From positions 1-39,876 of the forward strand of contig DHRN01000079.1 in NCBI GenBank assembly GCA_002411175.1: 39,876 nucleotides of DNA, in the 5' to 3' direction. A program made the translations under genes and the position numbers. Shown here in pieces: positions 9,303 to 16,556 of this stretch. The notes beneath the pieces are model-generated. The model was not told the origin of the DNA. It saw only the letters and a list, made by a program, of their open reading frames with translations, and made no database searches. This DNA is from Anaerolineaceae bacterium UBA5311. Lineage in GTDB: Bacteria; Chloroflexota; Anaerolineae; Anaerolineales; Anaerolineaceae. Position 1 is the stretch's first letter; each line of letters begins with the position of its first letter.

Positions 9303-9361
9303 TGCTCCAAATGAAGAATAAGAAGATTATTGAAGTATTGGATTATTGGTTGTGGAAAGTC

Positions 9362-9778
9362 TTACTGTGCACGTTCTTTCAAAACCTTCCAGGCGCCAAT
9401 CCAGGGTTTGCCAAGCCTGTTTTTGTCTGAAACTTCGATTTTATTGAAATGTTGAGCGACCAGGATCAATTCTGACGGAATTGCGCCCCATTCCTGCGCC
9501 AAAACAGCCTGCTGCAATGCCAGGCGGCGTCCCTCTGTCCAACCCCACTCCATTCGAAATCGATCCGCTTTTAGCCAGTAGTCCCGCTTCTCCCAGGCAG
9601 TCGCGCTTGTATCAATTGACTCCTCGATTTTCTCCAATGCGAGCACGACAAAAGCAGCCATATCAAGGCTTTCCTTATCCGGCTTCTCTTTTTGCATTAG
9701 TTTTCTGATCGCCAAAACGATCGATTTTATCAACCGGGTGCGATACGTAGTTCCACTTTCACTTGGTTTAACAGTCAT
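9362..9778 (-). CDS. Conserved-looking hypothetical protein, 138 aa
   Basis: I do not recognise the family. The ATG at 9778 is preceded by a purine-rich AGAGAG that can serve as ribosome binding site. The predicted product is helical, with a charged N-terminal half, a stretch of alternating Glu/Lys and Trp residues (EKRDYWLKADRFRMEWGW), and a basic C-terminus ending in WKVLKERAQ. No signal peptide or membrane segment is seen. Codon use is close to the surrounding chromosome, unlike the AT-rich neighbour, so it is likely a real cytoplasmic protein. It is divergent from the lysine operon and shares no apparent function with it. Confidence 0.65.
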   Translation of the reverse strand: MTVKPSESGTTYRTRLIKSIVLAIRKLMQKEKPDKESLDMAAFVVLALEKIEESIDTSATAWEKRDYWLKADRFRMEWGWTEGRRLALQQAVLAQEWGAIPSELILVAQHFNKIEVSDKNRLGKPWIGAWKVLKERAQ

Positions 9779-10054
9779 AAGGTCTCTCTAAATTTGTAAT
9801 CGCAGGTTATTATACACAACTCCCCTACCCCACAAGGGAGGAATAGATTCTTTTAGAATGCTTGTTTATTACTACCAACCATCTATTTCAAATTAAATAT
9901 GAAAATTCATGAAGGTAAACAGGTAAAATTCACGAACTGCTGGCAGGGTTTGCTCATTACTTGTTCGACACAAAAAAATTCCCCCCTTCCCAAAAATGCC
10001 TTTTCAATTATAATTCTACGTAAGATAAGTAACCTAAAAAGTTGAATATAGTCA
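9779..10054. other. Divergent intergenic region upstream of the riboswitch
   Basis: A non-coding stretch between the divergent hypothetical gene and the lysine riboswitch. It contains the -10 box at 10009-10014. I see no other gene or repeat. Confidence 0.6.
10009..10014 (+). promoter_or_regulatory. -10 box of the lysine-degradation operon
   Basis: A perfect TATAAT lies about 40 bases ahead of the aptamer, placing transcription start near 10021. No good -35 hexamer is found 17 bases upstream, so it may depend on an activator or an unusual -35. Confidence 0.5.
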
Positions 10055-10213
10055 ATAGAGGCGCGTCGGATCGCGTAGAGACTTTATCTTTGTTCCAGTG
10101 CTGGAGGAAGAATCGAATTATCCGTCGCCGAAGGGCTAAAGGAGAGCCCTCTCCCCAGCCTTGGTGTTCCGAAGCAAATTCGGACACTGTCGTGCAAAAG
10201 CATGGAGCGCTAT
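10055..10213 (+). ncRNA. Lysine riboswitch aptamer (L box)
   Basis: The segment matches the lysine aptamer layout. P1 is ATAG (10055-10058) with CTAT (10210-10213), followed by the conserved AGGCGCG. P2 is CGGAT (10067-10071) with ATCCG (10120-10124). The hallmark TCGCCGAAGG follows (10125-10134). P3 is GGGCT/AGCCC, closing 10133-10149. P4 pairs TCCGAA with TTCGGA and GTG with CAC. The junction CACTGTC precedes P5 (CGTGC-AAAA-GCATG), and the 3' junction reads TGGAGCG. The same conserved words occur in the E. coli lysC and Thermotoga maritima aptamers. It precedes genes that consume lysine rather than make it. The L2-L3 kissing contact is not obvious by eye. Confidence 0.93.
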
Positions 10214-10240
10214 GTGTAACCAATACACATGGCGCTTTTT
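10206..10240 (+). terminator. Riboswitch expression platform: intrinsic terminator overlapping P1
   Basis: Left arm AGCGCTATGTGTA (10206-10218), loop ACCAA, right arm TACACATGGCGCT (10224-10236), then TTTTT. This gives a 13-bp stem with one G-T pair. The left arm contains the 3' strand of P1 (10210-10213), so P1 and the terminator cannot form together. Lysine binding stabilises P1 and should therefore allow read-through. An alternative 11-base pairing of 10041-10051 with 10210-10220 could also compete with the terminator. Confidence 0.9.
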
Positions 10241-10257
10241 AATTCGAAAGGAGAAAA

Positions 10258-10644
10258 GTGAACGAAGTTGTAATCAGATTGAGAATTGGGGCAGAAAACG
10301 CCCACTATGGAGGAGGTTTGGTGGATGGGGCTTTTCTGACAAAACTCTTTGGCGATGTCGCCACCGAATTATTGATTCGCAGGGATGGCGATGAAGGTCT
10401 TTTCAGAGCGTATGACAATATCGATTTCTTCGCTCCCGTCTATGCCGGCGATTTTATTGAAGCCAAAGGCTGGATCAGCAGTGAAGGCAATACTTCGCGC
10501 AAAATGGTTTTTGAAGCCTGGAAAGTAATCGGACCCAGACCTGATATTAGCGATTCAGCTGCCGAAGTGCTGGCAGAACCTGTCCTGGTTTGCCGGGCGA
10601 GCGGCACCTGCGTGGTCCCAAAAGACAAACAACGTTTTGGATAA
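10258..10644 (+). CDS. kal: 3-aminobutyryl-CoA ammonia lyase
   Basis: Eliminates ammonia from L-3-aminobutyryl-CoA to give crotonyl-CoA, the step that links lysine cleavage to butyrate formation. The 128-residue product has the size and hot-dog-like organisation of Kal, with the GAENAHYGGGLVDGAF segment near the N-terminus and FFAPVYAGDFIEAKGWI in the middle, as in hot-dog thioesterase/dehydratase relatives. The GTG start at 10258 follows AAAGGAG with good spacing and lies just after the riboswitch terminator. It is the first gene of the lysine operon, 33 bases before kce, and so is the one most directly controlled by the riboswitch. Confidence 0.93.
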   Translation: MNEVVIRLRIGAENAHYGGGLVDGAFLTKLFGDVATELLIRRDGDEGLFRAYDNIDFFAPVYAGDFIEAKGWISSEGNTSRKMVFEAWKVIGPRPDISDSAAEVLAEPVLVCRASGTCVVPKDKQRFG

Positions 10645-10677
10645 ACTCAAGACGAAATAATCTATAAGGAGAGAGTT

Positions 10678-11508
10678 ATGAGTAACAAAGTAATTATCAC
10701 TGCAGCTATCAGCGGTGCTGAAGTGACCCAGGAAATGAACCCAGCTGTCCCCTATACGCTTGAACAATATGTTCGCGAAGCTAGTTTAGCTTATAAAGCA
10801 GGCGCAGCCATTATCCACCTGCATGCCCGCTTTGATGACGGCACCCCAACCCAGGATCGTGAACGTTTTCGAGTTTTGATCGACGCGATCCAGGAAGCTT
10901 GCCCGGAAGCGATCATACAGCCATCCACCGGCGGCGCAACCGGCATGACAGCAGAAGAACGCCTGCAACCGACAGAGCTAAACCCCGAAATGGCAAGCCT
11001 TGACTGCGGCACAATGAACTTTGGTGGAGACGAGATCTTCGTCAACACTGAGAATATGATTATCGAATTTGTGACCCGCATGAACGAACGCGGCATCAAA
11101 CCTGAACTGGAATGCTTCGACAAAAGTCATATTGACATGGCTTTGCGTTTGGTCCGTAAAGGACACATCAAACCACCACTCCATTTTAATTTTGTGCTTG
11201 GCGTTAATGGCGGCGCGACCGGAACTCCGCGCGACCTGCTTTTCCTAAAGGAATCCATCCCTGCAGACGCAACTTTCACCGTCACTGGCGTGGGGCGCTG
11301 CCAACTGGATATGAATGTGATCGGTATGATCCTTGGTGGGCACGTACGCGTAGGTTTTGAAGACAATCTGAAATACAACCGGGAACGAATTGCTGTCTCA
11401 AACGCGGAATTTGTTGAGCGAATCGTGAGAATCGCAAAAGAACTGAATCTTGAGATCGCAACGCCGGCAGAAGCAAGAGAAATTTTGCGCATGCCTGCTC
11501 GAAAATAA
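10678..11508 (+). CDS. kce: 3-keto-5-aminohexanoate cleavage enzyme
   Basis: A BKACE-family, Zn-dependent Claisen-type enzyme that converts 3-keto-5-aminohexanoate plus acetyl-CoA into 3-aminobutyryl-CoA and acetoacetate. The 276-residue length is typical. The metal-binding HLHAR motif is at residues 47-51, and the C-terminal metal ligand Glu228 lies in RVGFEDN. The Rossmann-free TIM-barrel pattern is complete, with the STGG motif near residue 83. The ATG follows AAGGAGAG. Position between kal and kdd fits the pathway and argues against other BKACE substrates. Confidence 0.95.
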   Translation: MSNKVIITAAISGAEVTQEMNPAVPYTLEQYVREASLAYKAGAAIIHLHARFDDGTPTQDRERFRVLIDAIQEACPEAIIQPSTGGATGMTAEERLQPTELNPEMASLDCGTMNFGGDEIFVNTENMIIEFVTRMNERGIKPELECFDKSHIDMALRLVRKGHIKPPLHFNFVLGVNGGATGTPRDLLFLKESIPADATFTVTGVGRCQLDMNVIGMILGGHVRVGFEDNLKYNRERIAVSNAEFVERIVRIAKELNLEIATPAEAREILRMPARK

Positions 11509-11535
11509 TAATTTGATCAATCGGAGGATTTATTT

Positions 11536-12570
11536 ATGGCAATGGGTAACAAGTACGGCGCACACCGCGTGATAGAACCAAAAGGGCTGCTTCCACAGGC
11601 TGCCCAAAAAATCGACAATACCATGGAGATCTACGACAACGAGATTTTGATTGATGTTTCTGCACTGAACATCGATTCCGCCAGCTTCACACAACTCTGG
11701 GCTGCTTCAGAGCAAAACGAAGAACGCTTGCGGGAAATGATCCTTGGCATTGTTGCCGAACGCGGCAAAATGCAAAACCCGGTCACGGGTTCCGGCGGCA
11801 TGCTGATGGGAAGCATTGCAGCAGTTGGACCTGCCCTGCAAGATCGTAACATCAGGGTTGGAGATCGAATTGCCTCGTTGGTTTCGCTCTCCCTTACTCC
11901 CCTTTACATCGAGGAAATTCTGGCAGTGCACCCCGAGATTGATCGGGTTGACATTAAAGGGCAGGCAATCCTGTTTGAAAGCGGTATCTACGCGAAATTA
12001 CCTGAAGATATGCCGGAAGCCCTTGCTCTTGCGGCGCTGGATGTCGCTGGCGCACCTGCCCAGACAGCCAATATCGTCAAACCTGGCGATTCCGTTCTTA
12101 TTTTAGGCGCCGGTGGGAAGAGCGGCATGCTCTGTGGTTACGAGGCAATGAAACATGTGGGACCCTGTGGGAACGTGGTTGGCATGAGCCGAAACGATCG
12201 TTATGAAAGCACTTTGCTGGACAATAAGTTTGTCCATAAATATTTCGTTGCCGATGCCGCCAACCCGATGGATGTGCTCGAAAAAGCCCTTGAATGCAAC
12301 GATGGTAAAGAATACGATGTCGCGATCAATGTTGTCAATATCCAGGGCACAGAAATGTCGACCATATTACCTGTTCGCGATGGTGGGCTGGTCTACTTCT
12401 TTAGTATGGCAACCAGCTTTACCCGTGCCGCCCTTGGTGCAGAGGGGGTCGGGAAGGACGTTACTATGATCATTGGTAACGGCTATACAAAAGATCATGC
12501 TGAAATCACTCTGGAGGAATTACGAGAATCTCCGGCACTTCGCGAAATTTTTGAAAAGAACTACGTTTAG
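11536..12570 (+). CDS. kdd: L-erythro-3,5-diaminohexanoate dehydrogenase
   Basis: Oxidises (3S,5S)-3,5-diaminohexanoate to 3-keto-5-aminohexanoate with NAD(P)+ and release of ammonia. The 344-residue product has a dinucleotide-binding loop GAGGKSG at 191-197 after the strand SVLIL, within an otherwise Kdd-specific sequence; the N-terminus (KYGAHRVIEPKGLLPQ) is characteristic. The start ATG is preceded by CGGAGGA. The stop is followed at once by an intrinsic terminator, so kdd closes the first segment of the lysine operon. Confidence 0.95.
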   Translation: MAMGNKYGAHRVIEPKGLLPQAAQKIDNTMEIYDNEILIDVSALNIDSASFTQLWAASEQNEERLREMILGIVAERGKMQNPVTGSGGMLMGSIAAVGPALQDRNIRVGDRIASLVSLSLTPLYIEEILAVHPEIDRVDIKGQAILFESGIYAKLPEDMPEALALAALDVAGAPAQTANIVKPGDSVLILGAGGKSGMLCGYEAMKHVGPCGNVVGMSRNDRYESTLLDNKFVHKYFVADAANPMDVLEKALECNDGKEYDVAINVVNIQGTEMSTILPVRDGGLVYFFSMATSFTRAALGAEGVGKDVTMIIGNGYTKDHAEITLEELRESPALREIFEKNYV

Positions 12571-12576
12571 TTACTG

Positions 12577-12606
12577 AAAGACTGCTGTTTTCGCAGCAGT
12601 CTTTTT
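12577..12606 (+). terminator. Internal terminator/attenuator between kdd and kamA
   Basis: An 11-bp perfect stem (AAAGACTGCTG at 12577-12587, complement at 12594-12604) with loop TTTTCG runs into T residues to 12606. kamA starts 22 bases later in the same direction, with no strong promoter visible between, so it probably tapers expression rather than ending the operon. Confidence 0.85.
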
Positions 12607-12628
12607 ACTCAAACAGAGGAGCCAGGCT

Positions 12629-13909
12629 ATGAAAGCTGAAGAAAAATATTTAAATAAAAAAGGTCAGGCGAGAAGACAAGAGCTTTTTCCAGATGTCCCG
12701 GATGACAAGTGGAACGATTGGCGTTGGCAGGTGTCGCGTCGTATTCCTGACGTTGATACTCTCAAAAAGTATCTGACGCTGACCGCAGAGGAGGAAGAAG
12801 GCTCCAGGAATGCTATGGAACTCTTTCGAATGGCAATTACACCCTATTATCTGACCCTGATTGATCCCAACGATCCAAATGACCCGGTCAGAAAACAAGC
12901 TGTGCCTTCAGGAAGTGAAGCATATCGCAGTCCGGAAGATCTCCTGGATCCGCTTGAAGAGGATGGGGATTCACCTGTACCAGGTCTCACCCACCGCTAC
13001 CCCGACCGTGTGCTCTTCCTGATCACTGATCAATGCGCAATGTATTGCCGACACTGCACCCGCAGGCGCCTCGCTGGGCAAAAGGACGGCGCGCGAACGC
13101 GCACACAAATTGACGATTGCATCGAATACATTCGCAACACACCAGCCGTGCGGGATGTTTTGCTTTCTGGCGGCGATGCCCTGCTGATGAGCGATGATCG
13201 CCTCGAATACATCCTCTCAGAACTTCGCAAAATTGACCATGTTGAAATCATACGTCTCGGTACACGTACTCCCGTGGTCTGCCCTCAGCGAATCACTCCC
13301 GAATTCTGCGAGATGATCAGCAAATACCACCCAATCTGGGTCAACACTCACTTCAACCATTTCAACGAGATTACACCCGATTCGATGCAAGCCTGCACAA
13401 GGCTGGCAAATGCCGGTGTGCAGCTGGGTAACCAGTCAGTCTTATTACGCGGTGTAAACGATTGTGTGCATGTGATGCGGAAATTGGTTAACGGACTGGC
13501 ATTTATTCGCGTTCGCCCATATTACATCTACCAATGCGACCTCTCGCTGGGCATCTCGCACTTCCGCACACCAGTCGCCAAGGGTCTCGAGATTATCGAA
13601 GGCTTACGCGGTCACACGTCCGGATTTTGCGTGCCCACTTTTGTTGTCGATGCACCTGGCGGTGGAGGGAAGATCCCCGTAATGCCTGATTACCTGATCT
13701 CCCAAAGCCCCGATCGCATCGTTTTACGCAATTTTGAAGGTGTGATCACCACCTATAAAGAACCTGAAGATTATAAAAATGAATGTAAGTGTGTTGGCTG
13801 CCAGGATGAACCAGAGGAATTAATTGGTGTTGCCGGATTGCTCGCTGGTCAGCGTATGACGCTTGAACCGGTCGGCTTACCACGCAACAGCAGGAAGCAT
13901 AAGGAATAA
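12629..13909 (+). CDS. kamA: L-lysine 2,3-aminomutase
   Basis: Radical SAM and PLP enzyme that interconverts L-lysine and L-beta-lysine, the first pathway step. The 426-residue protein carries the cluster motif C136-x3-C140-x2-C143 (CAMYCRHC), the PLP-lysine at Lys348 in GGGGKIPVMPDYL, and a C-terminal zinc set Cys386, Cys388, Cys391 (CKCVGC), as in clostridial KamA. The short EpmB-type paralogues lack this C-terminal zinc set, so a true lysine-fermentation enzyme is favoured. GAGGAG precedes the ATG. It lies between the internal terminator and kamB. Confidence 0.96.
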   Translation: MKAEEKYLNKKGQARRQELFPDVPDDKWNDWRWQVSRRIPDVDTLKKYLTLTAEEEEGSRNAMELFRMAITPYYLTLIDPNDPNDPVRKQAVPSGSEAYRSPEDLLDPLEEDGDSPVPGLTHRYPDRVLFLITDQCAMYCRHCTRRRLAGQKDGARTRTQIDDCIEYIRNTPAVRDVLLSGGDALLMSDDRLEYILSELRKIDHVEIIRLGTRTPVVCPQRITPEFCEMISKYHPIWVNTHFNHFNEITPDSMQACTRLANAGVQLGNQSVLLRGVNDCVHVMRKLVNGLAFIRVRPYYIYQCDLSLGISHFRTPVAKGLEIIEGLRGHTSGFCVPTFVVDAPGGGGKIPVMPDYLISQSPDRIVLRNFEGVITTYKEPEDYKNECKCVGCQDEPEELIGVAGLLAGQRMTLEPVGLPRNSRKHKE

Positions 13910-13915
13910 AGTTTG

Positions 13916-15004
13916 ATGACGGACGCGGTAGCAAGAGAATCAGAGGCTGCCTTGCTCGATCTGGCTGGGCTGGAAAGTTTGGAATCTTTAGCTTTGATCG
14001 GCTTATCAAAAAATGCCGGCAAAACCACGATCCTCAACCACATCATCTCTGCCTGGCAGGCTTCTGGTCAAACGCGTCCACTTGCACTCACTTCCATTGG
14101 CAGAGACGGCGAAAAAGAAGACATTGTCAGTGGTCGCCCGAAACCACGTATCTACATCCCTTCCGGCACGCTTATCGCCAGCGCTTCGGGAGCCTTGCAC
14201 CGCAGTGATGCGCTGCTTGAAATTCTCGAACTGACCAATATCCGCACCGCCTTTGGCGAGGTGGTTATTTGTCGTGCACTGAGCGATGGCTATGTTGAAC
14301 TTGCCGGTCCGGGCGCAACCAAAGAGATTTTTGGGGTTTCCGACATGCTGCGAAAAATTGAGCCCGACTGCCTGTTTATCATTGACGGCGCCTTATCGCG
14401 CCGATCTCAAGCCAGGGCTGGTGTCAGTGAGGCTGTTATCCTCGCCGTTAGCGCAGCAACTTCACCTGTCCCGGAGATATTGGCAGAAAAGACCGCTTTC
14501 GCATTGAGTTTGCTCCAAACCCCTGCAATCGGTGGGAAAAGGCGAATTGACCTGGTTAACGCCATCAGCGAAAACCCAACTGCCCGTGGTATCGTCTTGA
14601 ACCATGGAAAAAAGCAACCGGAAGTGGTTTCCATCCTTTTACCGAGCCTGGTTGGATTTGGGCAGGAAATATCAAAAGAAATGCACAAGAACACCGATCT
14701 GCTCTTCCTGCGCGGTGCCGTTACCGATTTGGTAATCAGCGAACTGCTTAGAGAGTCACATTTCGTTGATTTGATGCTGGTTGTGCAGGACGGTACGCGG
14801 TTATTTATTAAACCGGACACAATGCGTAAACTGCATCATCGAAAAATTGACCTGGTCGTGCTGGATGCGCTTGATGTACGCCTGGTTTGTCTGAATCCAA
14901 CCCGTTCCAACGGACAGCTGCTTGATCCGCAGCCTATGTTGAGAGCTCTGCGGCAGAAGATTACCCATATTCCGGTTGTAGACCTGGGACCCTCCAATTT
15001 GTGA
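13916..15004 (+). CDS. kamB: Lysine 5,6-aminomutase reactivase subunit KamB
   Basis: A 362-residue P-loop protein with Walker A at about 29-37 (GLSKNAGKT). Position directly between kamA and a MutS-like kamC matches the clostridial kamABCDE order, where KamB and KamC are named as the reactivating factor of the B12-dependent KamDE. By analogy with other B12-eliminase reactivases it would drive ATP-dependent exchange of damaged cobalamin. I prefer the ATG at 13916 over the TTG one codon upstream; AAGGA lies 10 bases before it. The name rests on family and context; the biochemistry of this protein is inferred. Confidence 0.85.
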   Translation: MTDAVARESEAALLDLAGLESLESLALIGLSKNAGKTTILNHIISAWQASGQTRPLALTSIGRDGEKEDIVSGRPKPRIYIPSGTLIASASGALHRSDALLEILELTNIRTAFGEVVICRALSDGYVELAGPGATKEIFGVSDMLRKIEPDCLFIIDGALSRRSQARAGVSEAVILAVSAATSPVPEILAEKTAFALSLLQTPAIGGKRRIDLVNAISENPTARGIVLNHGKKQPEVVSILLPSLVGFGQEISKEMHKNTDLLFLRGAVTDLVISELLRESHFVDLMLVVQDGTRLFIKPDTMRKLHHRKIDLVVLDALDVRLVCLNPTRSNGQLLDPQPMLRALRQKITHIPVVDLGPSNL

Positions 15005-15011
15005 GCAAAAT

Positions 15012-16556
15012 ATGCGTTCTTCAGTGATGATCACCCTGGATTTATTGCACCAGGTAGGACTGCCAGATGTCTTGGAAGCATGTCACTGCCGCTCACCTCA
15101 GGGAAGCCGACTTAAGAAAGCAGCCCGTTTTTATGATAATCATGCCAGGGACGAGTTAACTGAAGAACTTACAGCGATTGGCAGAATAACGAGATTGGTT
15201 CGAATTAAGCATCCACAATTGGTAGAAGCCCAGACACAATTATCCAGGCTGCGCGAATTACGTGGGACCTTCAGCCGACTGGAAAAGGGCGGTCTGCTGG
15301 ATGATACCGAATTTTTTGAGCTCAAAAGCGCACTGGCGATCTTCGGCAGGTTGAGCGGGCTTTCGGAGTTGTCAGAAGCCGCTTCCGTTTGTTTTGAAGT
15401 TACTGCCGACGCCGCAGCACTGCTGGACCCAGGCAAGAAGCGAAATCCCGCTTTCCATATTTACAGCGAATACTCACCCGAATTAGCTGATATCCGTTCC
15501 AGGAAGAAGGAGCTTGAGCGGGAAATCAGCAAAAACAAAGGAGCAGAACGGAAATCTCTGCTGATAAAAAGAGCTCATTTAACAGCTAAAGAAGACCAGG
15601 AAGAAGAAAAGATCCGTCGGAACCTGGGCGCAGAATTGGCAAAATGGCTGCCTCAGATGCAGCATAATGCCGAAACCTGTGGGTTGCTCGATTTTCGTCT
15701 TGCAAAAGCCGAACTGGCTGTACGTTGGGCTGGATGTCTTCCAGAATTGAGACCTCAGGGCGAACCAGCTGCCTTGGTCAAGGTTCGCCATCCTTTGGTT
15801 GCGGTACACCTTGAGAAGCAGGGGCTCGAATTTACACCAATTTCAATTGAAATCCGAAAAGGCACAACAGTGCTGAGCGGTGCCAACATGGGCGGGAAAA
15901 GTGTCGCTTTAAAAACCGTCTTCCTCGCGCTGTTGATGACCCAACTGGGCTACTTTCCAGTTTGCGAAAGCCTGCAGACGCCAATGTATGATTTCTTTGC
16001 CTTTGAATCCGGTCAGGACGGTGATTTGTATCGTGGGTTATCATCCTTTGGACTCGAAGCGGTGAGAATCCGTGATCACTATCGTCGCAGTAAAACTAAA
16101 ACCGGGCTGATCGTCATGGACGAGCCTGCCAGGGGGACCAACCCCGCTGAAGCTACCGCTGTTGTGAATGCTCTCTCAAAGGTTTATGGCGAATCTGGTA
16201 GCAGCTTCCTGGTAGCAACCCACTACTCGATCTCACCGAAACCCGGGGTCCGTTTCTACCAGGTCAGAGGTATACGACCTGAGGCGCTTGAACAATTCCC
16301 AGGTCATTTGCACGAGGTACAAGGCAGGCATGAAGCCGTGGATGCTGAGCCGGCAGCCGGGATCACCTCCCTGGCTCAGCCCGACCTGCGAGAGGACCTG
16401 ACCCGTGTTCGCAGGATTCAGAATTTGATGGATTATCGGCTGGAAGAAATCGATGGTGTACACTCAATTCCTTCCGGTGCGATTAAGATAGCCGAGTTGC
16501 TTGGAGTGGATAATGACCTGCTCGACGAAATGAAAGCAGCCTGGCAGGAGGAATAA
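15012..16556 (+). CDS. kamC: Lysine 5,6-aminomutase reactivase ATPase KamC (MutS-like)
   Basis: A 514-residue protein whose C-terminal half is a MutS-type ABC ATPase: Walker A GANMGGKS at 290-297 and Walker B with Asp370-Glu371 in LIVMDEPARGTNP, preceded by the SSFGLEA stretch that fits the ABC-signature region. The N-terminal half is helical and coiled-coil-like, without the mismatch-recognition domain. Its place between kamB and kamD identifies it as KamC rather than a DNA-repair MutS. No strong ribosome binding site precedes the ATG at 15012 (7 bases after the kamB stop), which suggests translational coupling. The TAA overlaps the kamD ATG by one base. Confidence 0.88.
   Translation: MRSSVMITLDLLHQVGLPDVLEACHCRSPQGSRLKKAARFYDNHARDELTEELTAIGRITRLVRIKHPQLVEAQTQLSRLRELRGTFSRLEKGGLLDDTEFFELKSALAIFGRLSGLSELSEAASVCFEVTADAAALLDPGKKRNPAFHIYSEYSPELADIRSRKKELEREISKNKGAERKSLLIKRAHLTAKEDQEEEKIRRNLGAELAKWLPQMQHNAETCGLLDFRLAKAELAVRWAGCLPELRPQGEPAALVKVRHPLVAVHLEKQGLEFTPISIEIRKGTTVLSGANMGGKSVALKTVFLALLMTQLGYFPVCESLQTPMYDFFAFESGQDGDLYRGLSSFGLEAVRIRDHYRRSKTKTGLIVMDEPARGTNPAEATAVVNALSKVYGESGSSFLVATHYSISPKPGVRFYQVRGIRPEALEQFPGHLHEVQGRHEAVDAEPAAGITSLAQPDLREDLTRVRRIQNLMDYRLEEIDGVHSIPSGAIKIAELLGVDNDLLDEMKAAWQEE

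Noticed and set aside
10125..10150. Glycine riboswitch, suggested by CGCCGAAGG
   Set aside because: The glycine-specific CTCTCAGG/GGACAGAG parts are missing, whereas the lysine-specific AGGCGCG, CACTGTC and TGGAG junctions and all five stems are present.
15012..16556. DNA mismatch repair MutS
   Set aside because: It lacks the mismatch-recognition domain and lies between kamB and kamD; KamC fits length and context.
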